Shown one piece after another: positions 1 through 5,522 of a stretch of DNA of 6,885 bases. Made by a program: the position numbers and the translations under genes. The notes beneath the pieces are model-generated. The model made no database searches, was not told the origin of the DNA, and worked only from the letters and a program-made list of their open reading frames with translations. Position 1 is the stretch's first letter. The number at the start of each line of letters is the position of its first letter. Source of the stretch: Actinomycetota bacterium (lineage in GTDB: Bacteria; Actinomycetota; Actinomycetes; S36-B12; UBA5976); NCBI GenBank assembly GCA_947486505.1, contig CANKTT010000081.1, positions 1 through 6,885 of the forward strand, in the 5' to 3' direction.

Positions 1-181
1 GATTTGGATCAGTCGACTTGATTTTGAAGATCGACGATTCCCGCATGATCCACGAAAACGTCAATGTAGTTTGGCTTCGCTAACTTCATTGACTTTTGAC
101 GGCGATAAGTTAGTTGCAATTTTGTATACCGAACCAAGTGCCGATCTGCTCGGGAATGCGAGCAAGATCGCCGGTGCGTAA
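1..181 (+). CDS. Histidine phosphatase family protein (phosphoglycerate-mutase-like), 3' end only
   Basis: The frame beginning at base 2 is open for 59 codons from the window edge and stops at TAA 179-181, so only the C-terminal part is visible. The residues include RQCSLASLTSLTFDGDKL followed by YTEPSADLLG near the end. This resembles the C-terminus of actinobacterial GpmB-like histidine phosphatases, in which a CS-x-ASLT strand and a final EPA-type segment are typical. The catalytic RHGET motif would lie upstream and cannot be checked. Context supports the call: in actinobacteria such a phosphatase gene commonly sits directly before the TlpA/CcdA/ResB/CcsB genes (Rv0525 in M. tuberculosis, from memory). 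Its end overlaps the start of the following lipoprotein gene by 26 bp (8 bp if the alternative GTG start is right), so the two are probably co-transcribed. The substrate is unknown. The reading frame is secure; the family call is moderate. Confidence 0.65.
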   Translation, partial: IWISRLDFEDRRFPHDPRKRQCSLASLTSLTFDGDKLVAILYTEPSADLLGNASKIAGA

Positions 182-743
182 AGTAGCAGCGTTATTTTTT
201 GCAGGAGCATGTATCGCGTTCCTGTCAGGATGTAGCGCAAGCACAACTTCAAATACTTCGGATTCTGGTTATATCTCTGGCGATGGCTCGACGCTTCTCC
301 TTTCACCCGAGGAACGCGGTGAAGTAATCTCGCTAGCTGGAGAGACCCTTGGTGGCGCACAACTCGACATTGCTAATTGGCAGGGGAATGTAGTTGTAGT
401 AAATCTCTGGGCGTCATGGTGTGGACCTTGTCGCTCTGAAGCAGTTGATTTAGAGAACTCGTATTTGCAATTCAAAGATCAGGGTGTTGAATTCCTTGGA
501 CTTAATACTCGGGATGGCCTGGCTGCGGCTAAAGCATTTAATGATCGCTTCAAAACTTCTTATCCATCAATTAGAGATAAGGATGGACAGTTAACGTTAG
601 CTTTTGGAAATCTGGGTCCAGCTGCAACTCCTTCAACAATAATTTTGGATTCTAAAGGCAGAGTCGCAGCTCGCATTCTTGGACCAACAACTGAGCCTGA
701 ATTAAGAGTCGTAATTACTGCGGTATTAGAGAGCGAAAGCTAA
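156..743 (+). CDS. resA: TlpA/ResA-like thioredoxin-fold lipoprotein, cytochrome c maturation thiol reductase
   Basis: This 195-aa protein has a lipoprotein signal peptide: basic n-region (R2, R4, R8, K9), hydrophobic stretch 10-23, and lipobox L-S-G-C with the lipidated Cys at residue 26 (231-233). A thioredoxin-like domain follows. WASWCGPCR carries redox cysteines at residues 89 and 92, and the cis-proline is in AATPST (Pro159). In this family the anchored domain faces outward and keeps apocytochrome c CXXCH cysteines reduced, receiving electrons from CcdA, the next gene. The start is uncertain. ATG 156 is chosen; GTG 174 would give a neat MRK-type signal peptide, and TTG 114 adds residues unlike a signal peptide. 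None has a strong Shine-Dalgarno sequence. The stop overlaps the ccdA start (TAATG, 741-745). The family call is firm; ResA rather than another TlpA-type reductase is inferred from context. Confidence 0.9.
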   Translation: MRARSPVRKVAALFFAGACIAFLSGCSASTTSNTSDSGYISGDGSTLLLSPEERGEVISLAGETLGGAQLDIANWQGNVVVVNLWASWCGPCRSEAVDLENSYLQFKDQGVEFLGLNTRDGLAAAKAFNDRFKTSYPSIRDKDGQLTLAFGNLGPAATPSTIILDSKGRVAARILGPTTEPELRVVITAVLESES

Positions 744-1504
744 TGCCGATTAATGAAATAGTCGAAACAGTTACATCTGGTTCTCTGTTACTCGCAATCC
801 CACTTGCATTTGCTGCAGGACTAGTGTCATTTCTTTCGCCATGTGTGCTTCCGCTAGTTCCTGGATATCTTTCCTACATAACCGGAGTTTCTGGAGCCAG
901 AGCTACTGCGCAGCGCACGACAGTATCAAGATCTCGCGCAGTCTGGGGATCGCTGGTTTTTGTCTCAGGCTTCTCTGTTGTTTTCATTTCGTATGGCGCA
1001 CTCTTTGGTGGCGTAGGGCAATTACTTCTGGAGTATCAACGAACAATCCAAATGATTATGGGTGTCGTTGTGGTAATTCTTGGCCTTGGCTTCTTGGGGG
1101 TAATCCCAGCACTCCAACGTGACATCAGGATTCATCGGGTACCAACCGGAACCCTGTTTGGCGCATTTTTACTTGGAGCTTTGTTCGCAATTGGTTGGAC
1201 ACCTTGTATCGGTCCAACTTTGGCTGCAGTTCAAGGAATGGCACTTACCGAAGCTAGCGCTGTGCGTGGTGCAATCTTGAGCGCTGCCTACTGTCTTGGT
1301 CTTGGACTTCCATTTGTTTTCCTTGCGCTGTTCTTTGAGCGAAGCATTCGTACTGTCAAAGTATTGCGAAAGCACTCGCGGGGAATTATGTATTTTGGTG
1401 GCGCAATGCTCATTGTGATCGGGTTACTACTTGTAACTGGATACTGGAACGACCTCACCATTGGGTTGCGTGTTTGGGCAGCCGATTGGGGAGTTCCGAT
1501 TTAA
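743..1504 (+). CDS. ccdA: Cytochrome c biogenesis protein CcdA (transmembrane thiol-disulfide electron carrier)
   Basis: This 253-aa integral membrane protein belongs to the CcdA/DsbD-transmembrane family at its normal length. About six hydrophobic segments are visible, near residues 15-40, 68-92, 102-122, 136-158, 170-195 and 213-232. The two family motifs are present: FLSPCVLPLVPGYLSYITG with Cys34 in the first segment, and GWTPCIGPTL with Cys155 in the fourth. This cysteine pair passes electrons from cytoplasmic thioredoxin to an extracytoplasmic partner, here most likely the lipoprotein encoded just upstream. The ATG overlaps the upstream stop (TAATG), suggesting translational coupling, since only weak purine-rich sequence precedes it. 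The stop at 1502-1504 is itself part of a second TAATG that opens a 16-codon reading frame rather than resB, which is unlike the other junctions in this operon. Confidence 0.95.
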   Translation: MPINEIVETVTSGSLLLAIPLAFAAGLVSFLSPCVLPLVPGYLSYITGVSGARATAQRTTVSRSRAVWGSLVFVSGFSVVFISYGALFGGVGQLLLEYQRTIQMIMGVVVVILGLGFLGVIPALQRDIRIHRVPTGTLFGAFLLGALFAIGWTPCIGPTLAAVQGMALTEASAVRGAILSAAYCLGLGLPFVFLALFFERSIRTVKVLRKHSRGIMYFGGAMLIVIGLLLVTGYWNDLTIGLRVWAADWGVPI

Positions 1505-1554
1505 TGCAAAGCAAATCTATGCAAGGTAAGTTAAAGATAAGTAATAGCGATTAA
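1504..1554 (+). other. 16-codon reading frame in the ccdA–resB gap, possible leader or relic
   Basis: ATG 1504 overlaps the ccdA stop in a TAATG, and a GGGGAG purine run (1488-1493) lies 10 nt upstream, so ribosomes finishing ccdA could initiate here. The frame encodes MQSKSMQGKLKISNSD and stops at TAA 1552-1554, out of frame with resB. The peptide has no recognisable motif. It may be a coupling device, a remnant of an ancestral longer ResB N-terminus, or chance. There is no evidence that the peptide is made or conserved. Confidence 0.2.
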
Positions 1555-1579
1555 GTAATGGTGAATAAGTAATGGCGAC
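1538..1579 (+). repeat. Three-copy 14-bp tandem repeat spanning the resB start codon
   Basis: Three adjacent 14-bp units begin at 1538, 1552 and 1566: taagtaatagcgat, taagtaatggtgaa and taagtaatggcgac. The first eight bases (taagtaat) are identical in all three, and units 1 and 3, and units 2 and 3, each agree at 12 of 14 positions. The third unit contains the resB ATG (1572-1574). The second contains an out-of-frame ATG (1558) that opens a four-codon frame, MVNK, ending in a TAA that overlaps the resB start. Because 14 is not a multiple of three, gain or loss of a unit shifts frames across the junction. Replication slippage is the likely origin; any role in resB translation is inference. Confidence 0.8.
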
Positions 1580-3053
1580 TTTGCGTTGGTTGTGGCGGCA
1601 ATTAACCAGCATGCGCATTGCCTTGATTTTGCTTTTCTTGCTTGCCTTGGCAAGCGTTCCTGGTTCAATTTTTCCACAGCGAGGAACCTCACCACTTCGG
1701 GTTAATGAATTCTTAAAAGACAATCCAACTTCTGGTCCGATTTTGGATCGTCTGTACATGTTCGACGTTTTTGCTTCGCCGTGGTTTGCCTCGATTTACC
1801 TTCTACTTTTTATTTCACTAACTGGATGTGTGCTGCCGCGGGCACTGGAACATTTCAAAGAAATGCGGAGCCAACCTCCAGTCGCACCAAAAAATCTCAG
1901 TCGGCTGCCCGCGTACGTTCAATGGCAAAGCACTGCAGCCACGGCACAAATTGTTTCAGATACTGCAATCGCCTGGAAGAAGCGCGGGTGGCGAGTACGT
2001 CAAGGTGAAGATTGGCTATCAGTGGAAAAGGGTTACTCACGAGAAACTGGAAACTTAGTTTTTCACCTAGCTCTATTAGTTCTGTTAATTGCTGTTGGCT
2101 TTGGCGGCGCAGTTGGCTATCGCGGAACTGTGATTGTTCGAGAAGATTCAGGATTTGCAAATAATGTCACGCAATATGACACATTTGCTCCTGGCCGCAT
2201 GTTTGGTGCAGATGAGTTACCTCCGTTTTCATTTGAACTCAAAGAATTTGAAGCAACGTTTCAACGCGGCGGACAACAAAATGGTGCACCTCGAGAATTT
2301 CGAGCCGAGCTTAGAGTTAAGGACAATCCATCAGCAGAGCCAAGACCTGTAACAGTTGAGGTAAATCATCCATTGCGAACATCTGGTATCACTGTGTACT
2401 TGGTCGGCCATGGTTATGCCCCTGAATTCACAATTCGAGATCAGTCGGGGAAAGTTGTTTGGGAGGATGCATCAATTTTTCTGCCACAAGACTCAGCTTT
2501 TACTTCAAGTGGAGTTATCAAAGTTCCTGATACCGTTCCACAACTTGGTATCCAAGGATTTTTTCTTCCGACAGTTACGAGTGATTTTTCAACGGGACCA
2601 AAGTCAGTTTTCCCAGCAGCGGATAATCCAGAGGTTTACTTGAGTGCTTGGCAGGGTGATTTAGGTCTCGATTCTGGAATGCCACAAAGCGTTTACCGTC
2701 TTGATACCGAAAACATGCAACAAATTGGAATTGAAGAACTTGCCCCGGGCGACACTTGGACGCTGCCAAATTCAGATGCAACCCTTGAATTTACTGGTTA
2801 TCGTCAGTGGTCTTCATTTGTGATCACTAAAGATCCAGGAAAGGGCTGGGCACTCGGTGCCGCTATTGCATCAATTGTCGGCTTGTCGCTTTCACTGCTG
2901 ATCCCTCGTCGTCGCGCTTGGTTGCGGGTGACTGCTTCTGACAATGGCAGTAATCTGATTGAGGTTGCAGGTTTATCAAAAACTGAAGCTCCTGGTTTGG
3001 CAGCTGAAATTTCCCAGCTTGCCAAGTTAGTAAATGCTCCGGAGGAAAAATAA
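1572..3053 (+). CDS. resB: Cytochrome c biogenesis protein ResB (Ccs1 family), System II haem lyase subunit
   Basis: This 493-aa protein has the ResB layout: two N-terminal membrane segments (about 15-32 and 72-88), a third at about 163-182, a large extracytoplasmic domain (about 185-422), and a final segment (about 425-444) followed by a cytoplasmic tail with an RRR stop-transfer. The opening RQLTSMRIALILLFLLALASVPGS region is typical of actinobacterial ResB. His165 in the third membrane segment and His267 in VNHPL are candidate conserved histidines. ResB works with CcsB to move haem out and ligate it to reduced apocytochrome c. An in-frame TAA at 1566-1568 limits the start to ATG 1572 or later. 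No good Shine-Dalgarno sequence precedes that ATG, which lies in the tandem repeat, so re-initiation after upstream translation is plausible. Many actinobacterial homologues carry a longer cytoplasmic N-terminus, as I recall; here it is almost absent. The stop overlaps ccsB in TAATG. Confidence 0.93.
   Translation: MATLRWLWRQLTSMRIALILLFLLALASVPGSIFPQRGTSPLRVNEFLKDNPTSGPILDRLYMFDVFASPWFASIYLLLFISLTGCVLPRALEHFKEMRSQPPVAPKNLSRLPAYVQWQSTAATAQIVSDTAIAWKKRGWRVRQGEDWLSVEKGYSRETGNLVFHLALLVLLIAVGFGGAVGYRGTVIVREDSGFANNVTQYDTFAPGRMFGADELPPFSFELKEFEATFQRGGQQNGAPREFRAELRVKDNPSAEPRPVTVEVNHPLRTSGITVYLVGHGYAPEFTIRDQSGKVVWEDASIFLPQDSAFTSSGVIKVPDTVPQLGIQGFFLPTVTSDFSTGPKSVFPAADNPEVYLSAWQGDLGLDSGMPQSVYRLDTENMQQIGIEELAPGDTWTLPNSDATLEFTGYRQWSSFVITKDPGKGWALGAAIASIVGLSLSLLIPRRRAWLRVTASDNGSNLIEVAGLSKTEAPGLAAEISQLAKLVNAPEEK
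3041..3045 (+). promoter_or_regulatory. Strong ribosome binding site for ccsB
   Basis: GGAGG lies inside the last codons of resB, 7 nt before the ccsB ATG at 3053. It is the clearest Shine-Dalgarno sequence in the operon and supports this start, together with the TAATG overlap. Confidence 0.75.
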
Positions 3054-4057
3054 TGACCGTTAATGAAACATTGGCGCAGGCAAGTAACGCCATGGTTTAC
3101 GGATCTATGACTGCGTTCACTGGAGCCATGGTTGCGTTTAGCATCTCGCTCGCAAAAGGTCGCAGACTTGAAACCCTCGAAGAATCTGTGCAACGATCAA
3201 GCTCCTCATATCAAGTGCGCAAGGGATCAACTGCAACTTTAGATAAGCCAGCGGTTTCCACATCTGTTTCTGATGGTGTGGATCTTGGTGAAGGACGACG
3301 CGCAGGAAACATCGGCCTGGCTCTTACCTGGCTAGGAACAATCCTTATTGGCTCAGCCTTACTTTTCCGAGGTCTCTCGGCAGGCAGACCACCAATTGGA
3401 AACATGTACGAGTTTTCACTCGCTGCTGGTTTTGCAGTGGCACTTACATATTGTTTGATGTCTATTTCTCGTGACCTACGTTGGCTGGGTGTTTTTATCG
3501 CAATCCCAGTTTTGCTAGACCTGGGTCTGGCACTCACAGTTCTCTACACCGATAGCGCTCAGCTTGTCCCCGCGTTGAATTCATATTGGTTAGCCATACA
3601 TGTTTCTGCTGCAGTAGTTTGCCTAGGCGCCTTCACAATAGGTGCTGCGCTCTCCAGTTTGTATTTAGTTGCCCAGACAGCAGAAGATCGCGTTGTTGCT
3701 GGCAAGGAGCCCGGTCGAAGTGCGGCGATTGCACAACGTATTCCTTCCGCAGATCGATTAGACCTAATGTCATACCGAATCCATGCCTTCATGTTTCCAA
3801 TTTGGACCTTTGCCGTTATTGCGGGAGCAATTTGGGCAGAAGCGGCCTGGGGTCGTTACTGGGGTTGGGATCCAAAAGAAACCTGGGCATTTATCACTTG
3901 GGTAATTTACGCTGCTTACTTACACGCAAGAGCTACTGCCGGTTGGCGCGGCAAAAAAGCAGCCTACGTGGCCATTGCTGGGTATGCCGCAATTTTGTTT
4001 AACTACTTTATTGTGAACATTTATGTGCAAGGCCTGCATTCGTATTCTGGTCTTTAA
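3053..4057 (+). CDS. ccsB: Cytochrome c biogenesis protein CcsB (CcsA/ResC family), haem export and ligation
   Basis: This 334-aa polytopic membrane protein carries the diagnostic tryptophan-rich haem-handling motif WGRYWGWDPKETW (residues 266-278), which is on the outer face in the CcsA/CcmC/CcmF superfamily. Candidate haem-ligand histidines are His183 (YWLAIHVSA), His244 (YRIHAFMFP), His291 (AYLHARA) and His329 (GLHSYSG). The C-terminal GLHSYSG ending is also typical. GNMYEF (117-122) precedes the third membrane segment. The first membrane segment (about 14-34) is separated from the second (about 86-106) by a polar, probably cytoplasmic linker. The partner is ResB, encoded immediately upstream with overlapping stop and start. 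This is the last gene of the operon: the stop is 7 bp from the 3' end of the opposing gene. No apocytochrome c is encoded in the window. Confidence 0.95.
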   Translation: MTVNETLAQASNAMVYGSMTAFTGAMVAFSISLAKGRRLETLEESVQRSSSSYQVRKGSTATLDKPAVSTSVSDGVDLGEGRRAGNIGLALTWLGTILIGSALLFRGLSAGRPPIGNMYEFSLAAGFAVALTYCLMSISRDLRWLGVFIAIPVLLDLGLALTVLYTDSAQLVPALNSYWLAIHVSAAVVCLGAFTIGAALSSLYLVAQTAEDRVVAGKEPGRSAAIAQRIPSADRLDLMSYRIHAFMFPIWTFAVIAGAIWAEAAWGRYWGWDPKETWAFITWVIYAAYLHARATAGWRGKKAAYVAIAGYAAILFNYFIVNIYVQGLHSYSGL

Positions 4058-4064
4058 GAATTGA

Positions 4065-4316
4065 TTAGCGCGTTAAATCGCGCAAGAAACTCGGATCGTC
4101 ATCAGGTGCAAAAACGTCATCATCATCGCGACCCCAGCCACGACCATTTGTGCGACCGAACAAGAGCCATAACAACGGCCCAACCACTGGCAAGAAAACA
4201 ATAATTGCAAGCCACACAAATTTTGGTAGCGCTTTTGGATTAGGTGTCTGCAGGCAATCAACCAGGGCATAGACCGACAGCCCGATTACTAAAACGGTAA
4301 AAACAAAGCGAGGCAT
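4065..4316 (-). CDS. PLDc_N-type small membrane protein (phospholipase D nuclease N-terminal domain)
   Basis: This 83-aa protein has two hydrophobic segments, about 4-20 and 33-53. Between and after them it shows the PLDc_N signature LPKFVWLAIIVFLPVVGPLLWLLFGR (residues 30-55), with Pro31, Lys32, Trp35, Pro43, Gly46, Trp50, Gly54 and Arg55. The acidic tail DDDDVFAPDDDPSFLRDL is typical of the actinobacterial stand-alone form. In larger proteins this domain precedes phospholipase D or cardiolipin synthase domains; here there is no catalytic HKD motif, so the function is unknown and enzymatic activity is unlikely. A -10-like TACGAT ends 6 nt before the ATG, suggesting a leaderless transcript. 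The gene is divergent from the DUF4229-type gene and convergent with ccsB. Confidence 0.85.
   Translation of the reverse strand: MPRFVFTVLVIGLSVYALVDCLQTPNPKALPKFVWLAIIVFLPVVGPLLWLLFGRTNGRGWGRDDDDVFAPDDDPSFLRDLTR
4068..4083. terminator. Candidate hairpin between ccsB and the opposing gene
   Basis: A perfect 5-bp all-GC stem (GCGCG, 4068-4072; CGCGC, 4079-4083) encloses a 6-nt loop, TTAAAT. It begins 11 bp after the ccsB stop and lies within the last codons of the minus-strand gene. It could end transcripts in either direction, but neither side has a clear run of T, so it is only a weak candidate for intrinsic termination. Confidence 0.3.
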
Positions 4317-4322
4317 AGTTAG

Positions 4323-4328
4323 ATCGTA
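4323..4328 (-). promoter_or_regulatory. Putative -10 element for a leaderless transcript of the PLDc_N-type gene
   Basis: On the minus strand TACGAT matches the TANNNT -10 consensus and ends exactly 6 nt before the ATG (4316), so transcription could begin at the A of the start codon. No Shine-Dalgarno sequence lies between. No good -35 hexamer is visible at 17-18 bp spacing. Confidence 0.5.
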
Positions 4329-4358
4329 AGTCAGAATTTGAAAGTTAGCGAACAGACA

Positions 4359-4364
4359 TAAACT
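4359..4364 (+). promoter_or_regulatory. Putative -10 element for a leaderless transcript of the DUF4229-type gene
   Basis: TAAACT matches TANNNT and ends 6 nt before the GTG start at 4371, placing the expected transcription start on the start codon itself. A TTGAAA at 4338-4343 could serve as a -35 element, though the 15-bp spacer is shorter than ideal. No Shine-Dalgarno sequence is present. Confidence 0.5.
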
Positions 4365-4370
4365 AATGAT

Positions 4371-4616
4371 GTGAATCCATTTATTACTTACACTCTGGCC
4401 CGACTCGGACTGCTTGCTTTGACTCTAGGTATTGGTTACCTATTTGGCTTACGTGGGCCACTATTAATAATTCTGGGTTTCTTGGGGTCTGGACTTTTAT
4501 CCTTAGTTCTGCTTAACAATCAGCGATCCCAACTTGGCGGACGTATCTCTGGGTACTTTTCTCGCATCAATCAAAAGTTAGATGAAAATACCCGCAAAGA
4601 AGATTTTGACCAATAG
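4371..4616 (+). CDS. DUF4229-type small membrane protein
   Basis: This 81-aa protein has two hydrophobic segments (about 7-25 and 28-48) separated by an LRG turn. A polar, charged tail follows, with NNQRSQL (49-55) and KLDENTRKEDFDQ at the end. The short size, the N-terminal TLARLGLLAL segment, the second helix ending in LL-x-x-QR, and the charged tail ending in acidic residues match actinobacterial DUF4229 proteins, often found beside menaquinone genes. The function is unknown. The start is GTG 4371. ATG 4366 is out of frame and the frame upstream offers no better codon, and the -10-like sequence 6 nt upstream supports the GTG. The stop is 2 bp from the 3' end of menA on the opposite strand. 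Confidence 0.8.
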   Translation: MNPFITYTLARLGLLALTLGIGYLFGLRGPLLIILGFLGSGLLSLVLLNNQRSQLGGRISGYFSRINQKLDENTRKEDFDQ

Positions 4617-4618
4617 TC

Positions 4619-5512
4619 TTACATTCCGTTTGGTGACAACCAGATTGCAACTGAAAGCATTCCTGCAAAAAGTAAGAGCATTCGTGCAGTATCACCAAGT
4701 ACTGGAATCAGATCTGGTCCAGTAACACCGTTACGCACCGCTTGCAATGGACGCCTGGCACTTAAGATCGCAAACAATCCGATAAACGCACTCTCTGGAC
4801 CAGTTTCGGCAAAATTCATCGCTAGGGGCATGAAGAATCCAATAAGAATGCAGGCGCGATACAGTTCTCGAGTTTTTGCATCACCTAGCCGGACTGCCAA
4901 AGTTCGCTTGCCAGTTATTTCGTCAGTTGGAATATCGCGCAAGTTGTTTGCCACCAAGATCGCAGTCGAAAGTGCGCCACATGCAACTCCGCCAAGTAGT
5001 GCCAATGTGGTGACTTGGCCAGTTTGGCTTGCACTGGTGCCGGCAACTGCGACTAGTCCAAAGAATACAAATACAAACAACTCGCCATAACCGGCATATC
5101 CGTAAGGCTTGGAGCCGCCGGTATAAAACCAGGCTGCGGCAATAGCCGCAGTTCCGATTGGAATTAGCAACCAGACTTGGCTCAACAAAACCATGCCAAG
5201 TCCAGCTAAGGCACTAATTCCAAATGCAATTACGGCAGCGCGTCTTACTTCGTTTGGAGTAGCCAACTTCTGCCCAACAAGTCGAACGGGTCCCACTCGA
5301 TTTTCATCAGTACCGCGAATGCCATCGCTGTAATCATTTGCGTAGTTGACGCCCACTTGAAGTGCCAAACTCACAACGAGTGCAAGTAATGCAATAAGTG
5401 GTCGAAACGATCCCTCAAATTCAGCAATTGATGTTCCAACTAAAACTGGAGCTACCGCAGCTGGCAAAGTTCGAGTCCGTGCGCCATCAATCCATTGATT
5501 ACGGGTGGCCAT
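4619..5512 (-). CDS. menA: 1,4-dihydroxy-2-naphthoate polyprenyltransferase MenA
   Basis: This 297-aa multi-span membrane enzyme of the UbiA prenyltransferase superfamily joins a polyprenyl chain from its diphosphate to 1,4-dihydroxy-2-naphthoate with loss of the carboxyl group, giving demethylmenaquinone. Both Asp-rich Mg-diphosphate sites are present: NYANDYSDGIRGTDENRVGP with Asn59, Asp60, Asp63 and Asp69, and NNLRDIPTDEITGKRTLAVRLG with Asp193 and Asp197. The N-terminal WIDGARTRTLPAAVAPVLVGT is the typical MenA opening. About eight to nine hydrophobic segments fit the family, and the length is normal. It is the second gene of a menE–menA operon, 8 bp after menE, with Shine-Dalgarno AAGGA overlapping the menE stop. 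The reaction sits at the cytoplasmic membrane. The gene converges on the DUF4229-type gene with 2 bp between stop codons. Confidence 0.95.
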   Translation of the reverse strand: MATRNQWIDGARTRTLPAAVAPVLVGTSIAEFEGSFRPLIALLALVVSLALQVGVNYANDYSDGIRGTDENRVGPVRLVGQKLATPNEVRRAAVIAFGISALAGLGMVLLSQVWLLIPIGTAAIAAAWFYTGGSKPYGYAGYGELFVFVFFGLVAVAGTSASQTGQVTTLALLGGVACGALSTAILVANNLRDIPTDEITGKRTLAVRLGDAKTRELYRACILIGFFMPLAMNFAETGPESAFIGLFAILSARRPLQAVRNGVTGPDLIPVLGDTARMLLLFAGMLSVAIWLSPNGM

Positions 5513-5517
5513 TAAAA

Positions 5518-5522
5518 TCCTT
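5518..5522 (-). promoter_or_regulatory. Ribosome binding site for menA
   Basis: On the minus strand AAGGA overlaps the menE TAA stop and lies 5 nt before the menA ATG (5510-5512). It supports the menA start and suggests coupling of menA translation to menE. Confidence 0.7.

Noticed and set aside
2804..3193. 129-codon minus-strand open frame across the resB–ccsB junction
   Set aside because: It is antisense to two well-supported genes, has no recognisable motif, and has no promoter or ribosome binding site that I could see.
3211..3537. 108-codon minus-strand open frame inside ccsB
   Set aside because: It is antisense to the ccsB linker and second to fourth membrane segments, Arg- and Pro-rich, and resembles no known protein; it is a shadow frame.
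3586..4002. 138-codon plus-strand open frame inside ccsB in another frame
   Set aside because: It overlaps the diagnostic WGRYWGWDPKETW region of CcsB, and its translation is Cys- and Arg-rich without motifs; it is a shadow frame.
4609..4634. Inverted repeat ACCAA…TTGGT around the convergent DUF4229-type/menA stops
   Set aside because: The stem is only 5 bp with a 16-nt loop and no T-run, too weak to call a terminator.
5134..5151. Perfect 7-bp inverted repeat CTGCGGC-aata-GCCGCAG inside menA
   Set aside because: It encodes an alanine-rich membrane segment (AIAAAAW), where repeated GCN codons easily make such palindromes; it is mid-gene and has no T-run.
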